A stretch of DNA of 50,125 nt, from NCBI GenBank assembly GCA_029010495.1, contig JAQXKO010000015.1:1-50125 (forward strand), in the 5' to 3' direction. Position 1 is the stretch's first letter. Every line of letters begins with the position of its first letter. The position numbers and the translations under genes were made by a program. Shown piece by piece: positions 26,959-34,977 of this stretch. Source of the stretch: Clostridiales bacterium. GTDB lineage: Bacteria > Bacillota > Clostridia > Lachnospirales > Lachnospiraceae. The notes beneath the pieces are model-generated. The model ran no database searches. It was given only the letters and a program-made list of their open reading frames with translations, and was not told the DNA's origin.

Positions 26959-27687
26959 ATGAATACTAACAGAGATTTGAACTATCGACTTTTTCTCCAC
27001 AGAGAGGAAGGATTTAAACGTACCTCTTTCAATACGGAATTCAGCAGATATTCTGATGTAAGTATGGGTAATGTTGAAAAGGTAAAACAGAACTTTATTG
27101 AAATCAAAAACAATTTCCTTGAGGGCAAGGGTATTCTTTCTGATGATCATGTAAGAAATGTGAGATATCATATCATCATAGCTACAGCCATGATTTCACG
27201 TGCCTGCGTAGAAGCCGGAATGCCGCACGATACTGCATATACTCTTAGTGATATCTATATCCAGAGATGCGATATTTGTGATACTGCAGACGGACTCATT
27301 GAAATCCTCGGATTTATGGAGATGGACTTTGCCGAGCGTATGCGCGACATTAAAAAGAATGCCGCCGTATCAATACACATCAGAAAATGTATTGAATATA
27401 TGTATGACCATCTTCAGGAAAAGATTACTGTTTACTCGGTTGCCCAGTACTTAAAAATTAATCCGACATACCTTTCAAAGCTTTTTGTTAAGGAAACAGG
27501 TACATGCTTTAAGGCTTATCTTATCAATATCAGAATTGATGTTGCAAAGAACATGCTTAAATATTCCGATTATTCATACCTTGACATTTCCCTTTCACTT
27601 GGCTTCTCTTCACAGAGTGCTTTCATAAGTGTATTTAAAAAGGTTACAGGTATGACACCGGGCAGATACAGAAAAGAATACTGTTAA
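26959..27687 (+). CDS. AraC-family transcriptional regulator
   Basis: The 242-residue protein has a C-terminal pair of helix-turn-helix motifs (about residues 150-240: ITVYSVAQYLKINPTYLSKLF and LDISLSLGFSSQSAFISVFKK), ending GMTPGRYRKEY. The N-terminal 130 residues are predicted helical and not a recognisable cupin; they may bind a ligand or mediate dimerisation. GGGAGG precedes the ATG. It probably regulates its own operon with ddh. Confidence 0.9.
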   Translation: MNTNRDLNYRLFLHREEGFKRTSFNTEFSRYSDVSMGNVEKVKQNFIEIKNNFLEGKGILSDDHVRNVRYHIIIATAMISRACVEAGMPHDTAYTLSDIYIQRCDICDTADGLIEILGFMEMDFAERMRDIKKNAAVSIHIRKCIEYMYDHLQEKITVYSVAQYLKINPTYLSKLFVKETGTCFKAYLINIRIDVAKNMLKYSDYSYLDISLSLGFSSQSAFISVFKKVTGMTPGRYRKEYC

Positions 27688-27731
27688 TTTATTTTAACAA
27701 TTTATCTTATTTTTTCATAAAAACTTTCCTA

Positions 27732-27770
27732 AAAAAAGACCTCATGATATCTCACGAGGTCTTTTTATTT
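27732..27770. terminator. Bidirectional terminator
   Basis: AAAAAAAGACCTC and GAGGTCTTTTTAT pair around a 10-nt loop, with A-run and T-run on opposite sides. It serves the araC gene on the plus strand and the gtrA-like gene on the minus strand. Confidence 0.88.
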
Positions 27771-27771
27771 A

Positions 27772-28194
27772 TTAATTATTCTTTTTTTTAAATATTATCA
27801 GCTTGCTGAACACATAATTCAATATAATCACAAGTATATTTGATGAAACCTTTATGATTTTTGCAGGTCCCTTCAAAACATCCACGCCTGCAAACATAAT
27901 CACCATATCGATTCCGCCCGTTACAAGCCGGCAGCTGACAAATTTTACAAGCTCAGCCCAAACCACTCCCGGCTCCATACTTCCGGATTCAAAAACCCAC
28001 AACTTATTTGTAATAAAGGCGACCGCCACACCTGCTATCCATGCAATTACATTACTTGGAATATTAGGTATTTCAAGCTTTTCATAGCACACAATATAGG
28101 TAAATATGTTTACAAGGGTTGTGATGACGCCAAACACGCCATACAAAAACAATCCCTTATACTTTATCCAAAGATTATTAATCAGTTTCTTCAT
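27772..28194 (-). CDS. GtrA-family membrane protein
   Basis: The 140-residue protein has four predicted membrane helices and the GtrA signature: YGVFGVITTLVNIFTYIVCY, WIAGVAVAFITNKLWVF, then ELVKFVSCRLVTGGIDMVIM and ILNYVFSKLIIFKKK. GtrA-like proteins flip or help flip undecaprenyl-phosphate-linked sugars in wall polysaccharide decoration. AAGGA lies upstream of the start. It is possibly co-transcribed with the upstream CAP-domain gene. Confidence 0.9.
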   Translation of the reverse strand: MKKLINNLWIKYKGLFLYGVFGVITTLVNIFTYIVCYEKLEIPNIPSNVIAWIAGVAVAFITNKLWVFESGSMEPGVVWAELVKFVSCRLVTGGIDMVIMFAGVDVLKGPAKIIKVSSNILVIILNYVFSKLIIFKKKNN

Positions 28195-28220
28195 AATTAA
28201 TTATTTCCTTAACAGCAGTC

Positions 28221-28274
28221 TTATCTTATGACGGGATTATATTTTTTGAACCGGAGGATTCCGTTATCTGACAT
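28221..28274 (-). CDS. Possible 17-residue small ORF
   Basis: Between the CAP-domain gene and gtrA, an ATG at 28274 has AGGAG at ideal spacing (5 nt) and opens a 17-codon frame, MSDNGILRFKKYNPVIR. The product is basic with no recognised motif. It begins 18 bp after the CAP-domain stop codon. The strong RBS is the only support; chance is possible. Confidence 0.2.
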   Translation of the reverse strand: MSDNGILRFKKYNPVIR

Positions 28275-28292
28275 AAAATCTCCTGCTTCTTA

Positions 28293-29255
28293 TTATCTGC
28301 CGCCAATGAAGAACTGGCTCCAGTAATAGATGTACTCGCTTCCCGGCGCTATTACAAGTCCGACGCCAATCTCAGTAAAATCAGAGTTTAATATATTAGC
28401 CCTGTGACCGGGACTGTTCATCCATCCGTCAACAACCGCCTTCGCACTTCTGTAGCCTGCCGCAATGTTTTCTCCCGCACACATATAATTAATGCCGTCT
28501 AATGCCGTATAGCATGACGTGCCGTCAGGTCTTTGATGAGCAAATAAAGTTATTGTTTCCACTGCTCTTACCTGTGCTGCCGAGCTTAGCGGCGAATATG
28601 CCTTGAGAGGACTGAGTCCTGCCTTTTCACGTTCCACGTTACAAAGCCTGATTACCTCATCCCTCATACTTGCCGGACCGTTTGTAATGGCCGGCTTAGG
28701 CGTTGGTGTTGATGTCTTAACAGGTGTTACCGTTGCCTTCTTTGTAGGCGTTGGTGTCGATGTTTTAACAGGCGTTACCGTTGCCTTCTTTGTAGGCGTC
28801 GGTGTTGATGTCTTTACGGGTGTAACCGTAACGCCTTCCGTCAATGCATCTGCAGGTCCCGATGTTGCCGATGGTTCGTCCGTAGGAGCCTTGGTAACCG
28901 CAGGAGTAGGCTCTGTACCGTTTCCGCCCGTCGGCTCACCTGACGGATTCTCCTCGCCGGGTTTATTATCATCATCAGCCGGTGTCACCTCATTAACAGC
29001 AGAGGTCGGTGCGGCATTTTTATCTTCATCACCCGGTACAGGCGTTACATCACTAACATTGTCAGCTATACCGGCAGGCGGCGTGATATTATTACCTTCT
29101 TCCTTTCCGCCGTTTATTTCACCCGTAAGCCCCGGAGTTGCCGAAAGCTTATTATCGTCTGACGACTCAGAGCTTTTGTTTATCATTATAACTGCACCCG
29201 CTCCGATTGCAATAAAAATCAAAAACATTAATACCAATGCAATTTTTTTCTTCAT
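28293..29255 (-). CDS. Secreted CAP-domain (SCP/PR1-like) protein with TP-rich linker
   Basis: The 320-residue protein has an N-terminal hydrophobic segment (about residues 4-26) acting as signal or anchor. A long low-complexity linker rich in Thr, Pro, Glu and Gly follows (about 30-195), ending in nearly three copies of a 16-residue TPVKTSTPTPTKKATV repeat. The C-terminal CAP domain (about 197-320) has RDEVIRLCNVEREKAGL, AHQRPDGTSCYTAL, GENIAAGYRSAKAVVDGWM, SPGHRANILNSDFTEIGVG and YYWSQFF. It is related to YkwD and SafA-associated CAP proteins; function in Clostridia is unclear. It has its own promoter. Confidence 0.93.
   Translation of the reverse strand: MKKKIALVLMFLIFIAIGAGAVIMINKSSESSDDNKLSATPGLTGEINGGKEEGNNITPPAGIADNVSDVTPVPGDEDKNAAPTSAVNEVTPADDDNKPGEENPSGEPTGGNGTEPTPAVTKAPTDEPSATSGPADALTEGVTVTPVKTSTPTPTKKATVTPVKTSTPTPTKKATVTPVKTSTPTPKPAITNGPASMRDEVIRLCNVEREKAGLSPLKAYSPLSSAAQVRAVETITLFAHQRPDGTSCYTALDGINYMCAGENIAAGYRSAKAVVDGWMNSPGHRANILNSDFTEIGVGLVIAPGSEYIYYWSQFFIGGR
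28699..28834. repeat. 48-bp tandem repeat within the CAP-domain gene
   Basis: There are two full 48-bp copies (28699-28746, 28747-28794) and a partial third. They encode a 16-residue Thr-Pro-Lys linker unit. Copies differ at a few third positions, so the array is not freshly expanded. Confidence 0.9.
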
Positions 29256-29324
29256 TATTCCCTCCTGAGATTAATAAGCTTATAAATATGATGATTTATC
29301 ATATAATTTAATAATATTATCATT

Positions 29325-29354
29325 ATTGTACTATTACACGGCATATATTGTCAA
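29325..29354 (-). promoter_or_regulatory. Promoter of the CAP-domain gene
   Basis: TTGACA, 18-nt spacer, TACAAT on the minus strand, about 70 nt upstream of the gene start. Confidence 0.75.
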
Positions 29355-29373
29355 GCCGGGCTTTTCGCAAATG

Positions 29374-29459
29374 GATACAATATTATTTTCACATTTTTGC
29401 GGATAAATACTTATATGATACAATATTATTTTCACATTTTTACGGATAAATACTTATAT
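29374..29459. repeat. Perfectly adjacent 43-bp tandem duplication
   Basis: Two 43-bp copies (29374-29416 and 29417-29459), beginning GATACAATATT, differ at a single base (G to A at copy position 26). They lie between the divergent promoters of the CAP-domain gene and the CDF transporter. This is a recent duplication or a repeated binding site. Confidence 0.95.
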
Positions 29460-29469
29460 TATTTTTCTC

Positions 29470-29512
29470 TTGCATTTTAAAAATAGTGTGCTATAATGTA
29501 GAGAATATTCTC
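29470..29512 (+). promoter_or_regulatory. Promoter of the CDF gene with a palindrome at the start site
   Basis: TTGCAT, 16-nt spacer, TATAAT (29470-29497) is followed at once by the perfect 12-bp palindrome GAGAATATTCTC (29501-29512) across the expected transcription start. This is a typical place for a repressor operator. The remaining leader to 29652 carries short complementary segments (GTCA/TGAC) but no recognised metal riboswitch. Confidence 0.65.
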
Positions 29513-29652
29513 AGACAGACTGAAAAATTTAATGGATAAGATTATGAAATAACCGGACTGCCATTGAAGATTATGACTGATTAATGCATGTCATATTTCG
29601 TGACCGGCGACAATTATCAACACAATAATAATTATATATTAAGAGGTGTATT

Positions 29653-30561
29653 ATGTCAGAAAAGGATGAAAAGAAAATAGTATATAAAATATCGATCATC
29701 AGTATCGTAACAAACTTAATTCTTGTTATTATCAAATATACAGCCGGAATGATCGGTCATTCACAGGCGCTTGTGTCCGACGCCATCCACTCTGCTTCGG
29801 ATGTTTTCAGTACAATTGTTGTTATCATAGGCTTCTATCTGTCACGCAAGCAGGAGGATAACGAGCACCCTTACGGTCACGAGCGTATCGAGTGTGTCGC
29901 TGCGATAATCCTTGCTTCCATGCTTGCCGTCACAGGCTTTGCTCTCGGACTTAGCGGCACAAAGGCAATTATTAATAACGATTACCGTCCTTCTTCAATG
30001 CCGGGACTTATTACAATTATTGCTGCGGCTTTAAGTATTCTTACAAAAGAGGCCATGTTCTGGTACACAAGACACGGTGCCAAGCTTGTAAAATCAGATG
30101 CTCTTATGGCCGATGCATGGCATCACCGCTCCGATGCATTTTCATCAATTGGCTCCTTGGTCGGCGTGCTTCTTGCAAGACAGGGTCTGTATGTTGCCGA
30201 TTCCGTAGCATCAATACTTATCTGCCTGATGATATTAAAGGCCGCCTTTGACATCTACAGAGACGCGTTAAAAAAGATGGTTGACCATTCCTGCGATGTA
30301 TGTACCATTAATAAATACAGGGATGCAGTCCTTGCAGAAAAGGATGTCCTGGGTATTCACAGCATCAAGACACGTATGTTCGGCTCCAAGGTTTACATTG
30401 ATATAGAGCTTCTTCTGGATGGAAGTATCAGTCTTATGGAGGCTCACGAAATTGCCGAGCGTATTCACGATAAAATCGAAAAAGAATTTCCGGATGTCAA
30501 GCATTGCATGATTCATCCTGAGCCGATATGTAACAAATGTGAAAATGACCGCGAACATTAA
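29653..30561 (+). CDS. Cation diffusion facilitator (CDF) metal transporter
   Basis: The 302-residue protein has six membrane helices. Transport-site motifs are SDAIHSASD in TM2 (D43, H46, D50) and ADAWHHRSD in TM5 (D154, H157, D161). NEHPYGHERIE lies in the TM2-TM3 loop. The C-terminal cytoplasmic domain ends HCMIHPEPICNKCEND, with a Cys/His tail that may bind metal. It exports divalent cations (Zn, Mn, Fe or Co); specificity is uncertain. GAGGTGT is its RBS region. Confidence 0.95.
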   Translation: MSEKDEKKIVYKISIISIVTNLILVIIKYTAGMIGHSQALVSDAIHSASDVFSTIVVIIGFYLSRKQEDNEHPYGHERIECVAAIILASMLAVTGFALGLSGTKAIINNDYRPSSMPGLITIIAAALSILTKEAMFWYTRHGAKLVKSDALMADAWHHRSDAFSSIGSLVGVLLARQGLYVADSVASILICLMILKAAFDIYRDALKKMVDHSCDVCTINKYRDAVLAEKDVLGIHSIKTRMFGSKVYIDIELLLDGSISLMEAHEIAERIHDKIEKEFPDVKHCMIHPEPICNKCENDREH

Positions 30562-30589
30562 TTGCAGCATTTTGCAATACAAAAACATC

Positions 30590-30617
30590 AAAGCCTAAGC
30601 ATCACTGCTTAGGCTTT
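30590..30617. terminator. Bidirectional hairpin between convergent CDF and capA genes
   Basis: AAAGCCTAAGCA pairs perfectly with TGCTTAGGCTTT across a 4-nt loop that contains part of the capA-like stop codon. The T-runs on either side are weak (on the minus strand TGATGTTTTT), so efficiency is uncertain. Confidence 0.7.
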
Positions 30618-31732
30618 ACATTTCCCTCATTATCAACATATGCATTTGAAGAATAGGTGTTCAGCAGTTCAAAGACCTTGCCGTCGTCCACATCCTTTGT
30701 ATAATAAATATATGATGAGCACGGAAGTATCTTGGCTGTAAATGAATTATCCTGCTTCAATGTTACGGAAACCATCATGGTGTCTGACCTGTAATTACTA
30801 AAAAGAAAATTACCGAGGCTGTAAAAAATAATACCGTTTTTATAATATTCAATGCCCTGGAGCACATGAGGATGGGAGCCGATTATTAAATCAGCACCGG
30901 CATCAATAAGCTCTCTGGCAAACATAGACTGGTTTTTATTAAATACATTTGTCTTTTCCGTTCCGAAGTGAAGCATTACCACCACAAGGTCACTGCAGCG
31001 CTTTGCCTCCTTCACTCTTTCAACCATTTCCGTATATGTTTCCGACCAGTAATACAATGCATTCATTCCCGACTTATCGCCCTTGGCTATCCAGTCGGTT
31101 CTTGTAATTACATCATTGCTTGCAAGAAACGCTATTGACTTGTTTGATGCTCTCATAATCTTTGGCTCGGTGCAGTCCTCGTAGTCAAAGCCTGCTCCGA
31201 CATATTTTATCCCGCGTTCATTTAAGCCTCTTAACGTGTCCTCAAATCCCTCTCTTCCGTAATCAAACATATGATTATTTGCAACCATGGCAAGATCGAC
31301 TCCAAGCTCCGTAAGGATAAATTCATTCCCAGCCGGCGCATGCTCTATCCAACGCTGGTAATCAGCCTTATAGCTTTCATCAAGGTCTGTTGCACAATAC
31401 TCATGATTAATTACCATTATGTCGCTGCTCCGGAATTTTTCGAGCACCTTTGAAGACACAACGCCCTCGATACCGCTCTTCTCATAATTTTTCATCATTT
31501 CGGGGCTGGCAAAAAAATCTCCGGTAAAAGTAATCGTGACATCTCTTATGTCGCCCTCTGTCTCCGGCTCTATCTGACCGGGCTTTTTCTCCGCAGGCGT
31601 AACAGAAGCCTGTACGGTGACTGCGACTGTCGGCGTCGGAGTTTCATTAACTTCAGGCGTTGTCTTACTGCATCCGCATATCAGCCCGGCAAATAAAAAA
31701 ATACAAAATATTATCCTAAGCTTTTTATTCAT
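30602..31732 (-). CDS. CapA-family lipoprotein
   Basis: The protein is 376 residues from the ATG at 31732, which overlaps the lepB stop by 8 nt with AAGGA upstream. The N-terminal signal ends in a lipobox (LICGC, Cys21), then a Thr/Pro-rich linker. The CapA metallophosphatase-like domain has TFTGDFFASPEMM, INHEYCATDLDES, DLAMVANNHMFDYG, VMLHFGTEK, LIIGSHPHVLQGIEYYKNG and IFYSLGNFLFSNY. It is related to PgsA/CapA of poly-gamma-glutamate synthesis, but no pgsB/pgsC is present, so a role in wall or capsule metabolism is only inferred. Confidence 0.92.
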   Translation of the reverse strand: MNKKLRIIFCIFLFAGLICGCSKTTPEVNETPTPTVAVTVQASVTPAEKKPGQIEPETEGDIRDVTITFTGDFFASPEMMKNYEKSGIEGVVSSKVLEKFRSSDIMVINHEYCATDLDESYKADYQRWIEHAPAGNEFILTELGVDLAMVANNHMFDYGREGFEDTLRGLNERGIKYVGAGFDYEDCTEPKIMRASNKSIAFLASNDVITRTDWIAKGDKSGMNALYYWSETYTEMVERVKEAKRCSDLVVVMLHFGTEKTNVFNKNQSMFARELIDAGADLIIGSHPHVLQGIEYYKNGIIFYSLGNFLFSNYRSDTMMVSVTLKQDNSFTAKILPCSSYIYYTKDVDDGKVFELLNTYSSNAYVDNEGNVKPKQ

Positions 31733-32492
31733 TTTCCTTATCAAAATCTCCCAGCTTTGTAAACGGCCAAATTCTCGTGACCGCATGTCCCACTATCTCA
31801 TCCTTTGAAAACGGTCCGTATATCCTGCTGTCTGCAGAATTATAACGGTTATCCCCCATACAGAAATATTCATTCTCTTTAAGCGTAACGGACATATCCG
31901 GGTTGTTGAAATACACAATTTTCTTACTTCTTACCTCGCCTTTAAAGCAGCCGTATTTATCCTCAAGAATATACTCTTCGCCGTCTGCGGGAGTAATATG
32001 AATTCTGTCTTCATCATCAATATATACGGTCTCGCCGGGCATTGCGATTATACGTTTGATAAGCTGCTTTTCCTCTCCTTTTTCAGGATTAATTATCACC
32101 ACGTCAAAACGCTTTGGTGTATAAAACAGCTTATTACACCATATAATTTCCTTATCGGAGAGTGTGTCATTCATGGAATTTCCGGATATAAATATCGGCT
32201 GACCGATATATGTCTTTAGCACTACCGCTATCAGAAGCGCAATCGAGACAAATGCCACATCCTCAAAAAACAGCTGAAGCTTTGACTTTGCCGCCTCTTT
32301 CTGTCTCTTTATCTCCTTCTTACGTGCACGCTTTTCAAGATATGCATGAAGCCTTGGATGTTTTACGTTGCAGCTACCCTGTGACTCCGCGTGTACTTCC
32401 CCTCCAAAACTCTGCGACTGTGCCTCCTCACTGCTTTGCAGCAATACCTCCTCACCGGTCTGAGTATCATTTAATTCATTATCATTCAACAT
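31725..32492 (-). CDS. lepB: Signal peptidase I
   Basis: The 255-residue protein carries the catalytic Ser106 in GNSMNDTL and general-base Lys146 in QLIKRIIAMPGE, plus GDNRYNSADSRIYGP (box E). A single membrane helix is at about 74-94. It has an unusually long, charged cytoplasmic N-terminus of about 70 residues. It cleaves signal peptides at the outer membrane face. It is the first gene of a unit with the CapA lipoprotein. AGAGG precedes the ATG. Confidence 0.97.
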   Translation of the reverse strand: MLNDNELNDTQTGEEVLLQSSEEAQSQSFGGEVHAESQGSCNVKHPRLHAYLEKRARKKEIKRQKEAAKSKLQLFFEDVAFVSIALLIAVVLKTYIGQPIFISGNSMNDTLSDKEIIWCNKLFYTPKRFDVVIINPEKGEEKQLIKRIIAMPGETVYIDDEDRIHITPADGEEYILEDKYGCFKGEVRSKKIVYFNNPDMSVTLKENEYFCMGDNRYNSADSRIYGPFSKDEIVGHAVTRIWPFTKLGDFDKENE

Positions 32493-32595
32493 TTCGTTTC
32501 CTCTATATTTCGTCTGTATTTATTCATTATCCGACCAAAGATAATACACGGTTATTTTGTAAATAAACCCTTGCGACTTATCCGCATAAACCGTT

Positions 32596-32624
32596 ATTTT
32601 AGTTATATCATATCACACTTTCAA
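32596..32624 (-). promoter_or_regulatory. Promoter of lepB-capA
   Basis: TTGAAA, 17-nt spacer, TAAAAT on the minus strand, about 100 nt before lepB. Confidence 0.6.
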
Positions 32625-32645
32625 TAATTATGCACCTGTTTTGCG

Positions 32646-32674
32646 TTGATAAATTGTTTTTTTGATGATAAAAT
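32646..32674 (+). promoter_or_regulatory. Promoter of the divergent AraC-type gene
   Basis: TTGATA, 17-nt spacer, TAAAAT on the plus strand, about 39 nt before the ATG. It is back-to-back with the lepB promoter. Confidence 0.6.
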
Positions 32675-32712
32675 ATGAATAATATATCATTATCCGGGAA
32701 AGGAATCATATT

Positions 32713-33687
32713 ATGGACAATTCTTTATACAGTTTTATTCGTATTGAAACTGCATCAGGCTACAGGAAAGCTTCATTAACTGAATGTTCCGTTATTATTC
32801 TGCCCGAGCTTCTTCCCGTAAAAATTACTGTTTTGGGAGTCAGAAGTGTGATTTATCCGGGTGAATTTGCAATTATTCCTCCCGGTTATTTAACCGCATT
32901 TAACACCTCTTCTGCAAGAAAGCTTATTTTTTTTGACGAAAAGAAGGTGCTTGAATGCAGTGATTTCTCGTTTCTTCTGCCGGTACTTGGCTGTCCGCTC
33001 ATATACCATCCCATAACAACAGCTGATGACACCTTCGCCGGATACTCTGCATATATGATTCCGGAGCTTATGAACGAGGACGCCGCAGAAGTTCCTGCCG
33101 GTGCTTCAGTTAAAAATCTGTACGGTACACTGACTCTGGACAGACATGATGCGATACCTTATACAGCTCACGTGCATCTTGAGGGTCTGCGTCTGTCACC
33201 GTTACGTCTTGTTAATGATTTATACGCTTATGCAGCCACAAAAGACACTTTCTGTAATGCAAAATGTCTGGCAACATTAATATCCTTATACTCAATACTC
33301 GGCGAAGAAATTCTTATGCGGGCTGACAGGTTATCGGGAGAATATCACCATACGGATACAACCTTTAGTAAGCTTAATCTTGTTACGGATTATTGCAGAG
33401 CTCATTTCCGTGAAAATATTACGCTCTCTCAGACTGCCGGACAATGCGGTCTTGCCAAAACCTACCTTTCCGCATTATTTAAGAATTTTTACAGTATATC
33501 CTTTTATGATTATCTGTTAAGACTTCGCGTTCTGGAGGCTATGAGGCTTCTGCTTACGACCGATGAAGCGATAAATGTCATCTGTAAAGAGGCAGGCTTC
33601 AACTCCGATACTACATTTCTGCGTGTTTTTAAAAGCTATACCGGAGTATCTCCCCGTGAATTCAGACGTCAACCGGTGCTTGAATAA
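32713..33687 (+). CDS. AraC-family transcriptional regulator
   Basis: The 324-residue protein has an N-terminal beta-rich sensor region of about 100 residues (IYPGEFAIIPPGYLTAFNTSS resembles a cupin). A helical middle follows, then a C-terminal double HTH (about 220-320: ITLSQTAGQCGLAKTYLSALF, INVICKEAGFNSDTTFLRVFK and GVSPREFRRQ). It is divergent from lepB-capA. It may respond to a sugar or other small molecule; the target is unknown. Confidence 0.92.
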   Translation: MDNSLYSFIRIETASGYRKASLTECSVIILPELLPVKITVLGVRSVIYPGEFAIIPPGYLTAFNTSSARKLIFFDEKKVLECSDFSFLLPVLGCPLIYHPITTADDTFAGYSAYMIPELMNEDAAEVPAGASVKNLYGTLTLDRHDAIPYTAHVHLEGLRLSPLRLVNDLYAYAATKDTFCNAKCLATLISLYSILGEEILMRADRLSGEYHHTDTTFSKLNLVTDYCRAHFRENITLSQTAGQCGLAKTYLSALFKNFYSISFYDYLLRLRVLEAMRLLLTTDEAINVICKEAGFNSDTTFLRVFKSYTGVSPREFRRQPVLE

Positions 33688-33732
33688 TAGTTATTAAATA
33701 TCCGAATCGGGGCAGCCAATCATAAATTATTA

Positions 33733-33792
33733 CCGTTGTCATAAATACGGACTTCCAAACACAAATTTTTTCCGTTGTCATAAATACGGACT
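33733..33792. repeat. Repeated 21-bp element with internal dyad upstream of the CotS-like gene
   Basis: CCGTTGTCATAAATACGGAC(T) occurs at 33733-33753 and 33772-33792, a 39-bp period. Each copy has CCGT/ACGG arms. The spacing is close to four helical turns, so bound proteins could sit on one DNA face. Confidence 0.75.
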
Positions 33793-33812
33793 GCTTTTCA
33801 TAAACTACATTA

Positions 33813-33832
33813 GGTACATTAATTTTTGTACC
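33813..33832. promoter_or_regulatory. Inverted repeat before the CotS-like gene
   Basis: GGTACA and TGTACC form a perfect 6-bp inverted repeat with an 8-nt AT-rich spacer, 33 bp upstream of the start codon. It could be an operator or a leader hairpin. Confidence 0.45.
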
Positions 33833-33864
33833 GACTTATCTTTATTGGATAACCGGAGGTGGCT

Positions 33865-34977
33865 ATGGGAGCAGATGACAAGCTGTATTTGTGTATTTCA
33901 CAATATGATTTCAAAGTAAACGGCATGATAAGATTCGGAGGCGGGATTTACCTCGATACGGACAAGGGAAATTATCTGTTAAAGCAGCGTCAGGTGTCTG
34001 AGAACAGGGTGATTTTTGAAGAAGAGGTCAAGCAGCTGCTTTATAACAATAATTTTATTAATACTGATTTTTGCCTTAGAAACATTAACGGAGACTATGT
34101 AACGGAGGGCATGTATGGAGAAACCTATACCTGCAGGAGAAACTATCACGGTAATATGTGTGACATGAATACTGCCGCCGACCTCGTACTTGCCGCAAAA
34201 GCTCTTGCCGGGCTTCACAATGCATCCTCGGGCTACACTCCGAATATGGTCAGGAAGTCTTCCTTTCACCTGATTCAGGATGACTCGCTTTTTTACTCGG
34301 AGGCTTCAGAGACGAAATCGGAACAAAACGATATTGAGGATTTCTCCCTGCCGGGGGAACAGTATTATACAAAAAAAGACATTCCCTACAGAGAGGGATT
34401 GGTCAGCGAATTATTTGACAAGCGTATAACCGAGCTTAAGCGCACCTGTAAATATCTTAGCAGGCAGAAAAATCCTCACGGTACAGAATTAAAGCTTCTG
34501 GAGCTGCTGCCCGAATATATTAAAAAATGCGATAATGCAATGAAGCTTCTTAACAGGGATATTGATGAAAGGCTCTATAAAAGTGCATATAATGAGGGGC
34601 ATATCATACACGGCTCCTTCACGGGCCATAATATAATTTTCATCAAAGACAGCGTTGCGGTTACAGGGTTTGAGAAAGCCAGAATAGGCTCGCCCGTACA
34701 TGATTTATATATGTTTATCAAAAAGGCCGGTGAAAAAAACAACTGGGATAAAACGCTTATCAAAACGCTTCTTGACTACTATGCCTCGGTCAGACCGATT
34801 TGCAGTGATGAAAAAAACATTCTTATGGCAAGGCTGTTTTTCCCGGAAAAATTCTGGAAGACGGTTAATATGTATTTCAACGGCAAGAAAAACTGGATTC
34901 CCGGACGTGTGGATAAAAAGCTTGAAGACGTGTGCCGCCTTCAGGATGCAATGGAGGATACAATTAATTCATTATAG
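33865..34977 (+). CDS. CotS/aminoglycoside-phosphotransferase-fold protein, probable degenerate kinase
   Basis: The protein is 370 residues from the ATG at 33865, where GGAGG lies 5 nt upstream; a GTG at 33859 overlaps the RBS. It has an N-lobe (GGGIYLDTDKGNYLLKQ), AAKALAGLHNAS, and a catalytic-loop-like HGSFTGHNIIFI (249-260) followed by TGFEKARIGSPVHDLYMFIKK. In active APH enzymes the loop is HGDxxxxN and the next motif starts with the metal Asp; here these are Ser251 and Gly268. This pattern resembles spore-coat CotS-family proteins. A spore-coat role is inference, consistent with other sporulation genes nearby. Confidence 0.8.
   Translation: MGADDKLYLCISQYDFKVNGMIRFGGGIYLDTDKGNYLLKQRQVSENRVIFEEEVKQLLYNNNFINTDFCLRNINGDYVTEGMYGETYTCRRNYHGNMCDMNTAADLVLAAKALAGLHNASSGYTPNMVRKSSFHLIQDDSLFYSEASETKSEQNDIEDFSLPGEQYYTKKDIPYREGLVSELFDKRITELKRTCKYLSRQKNPHGTELKLLELLPEYIKKCDNAMKLLNRDIDERLYKSAYNEGHIIHGSFTGHNIIFIKDSVAVTGFEKARIGSPVHDLYMFIKKAGEKNNWDKTLIKTLLDYYASVRPICSDEKNILMARLFFPEKFWKTVNMYFNGKKNWIPGRVDKKLEDVCRLQDAMEDTINSL

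Noticed and set aside
28603-29268. 221-residue plus-strand frame opposite the CAP-domain gene
   Set aside because: It is a shadow of the TP-rich linker repeats; its Val/Gly-rich product has no RBS support.
29513-29652. NiCo or Mn riboswitch before the CDF gene
   Set aside because: Only short, weak complementary segments are present; I could not match the conserved cores of known metal riboswitches.
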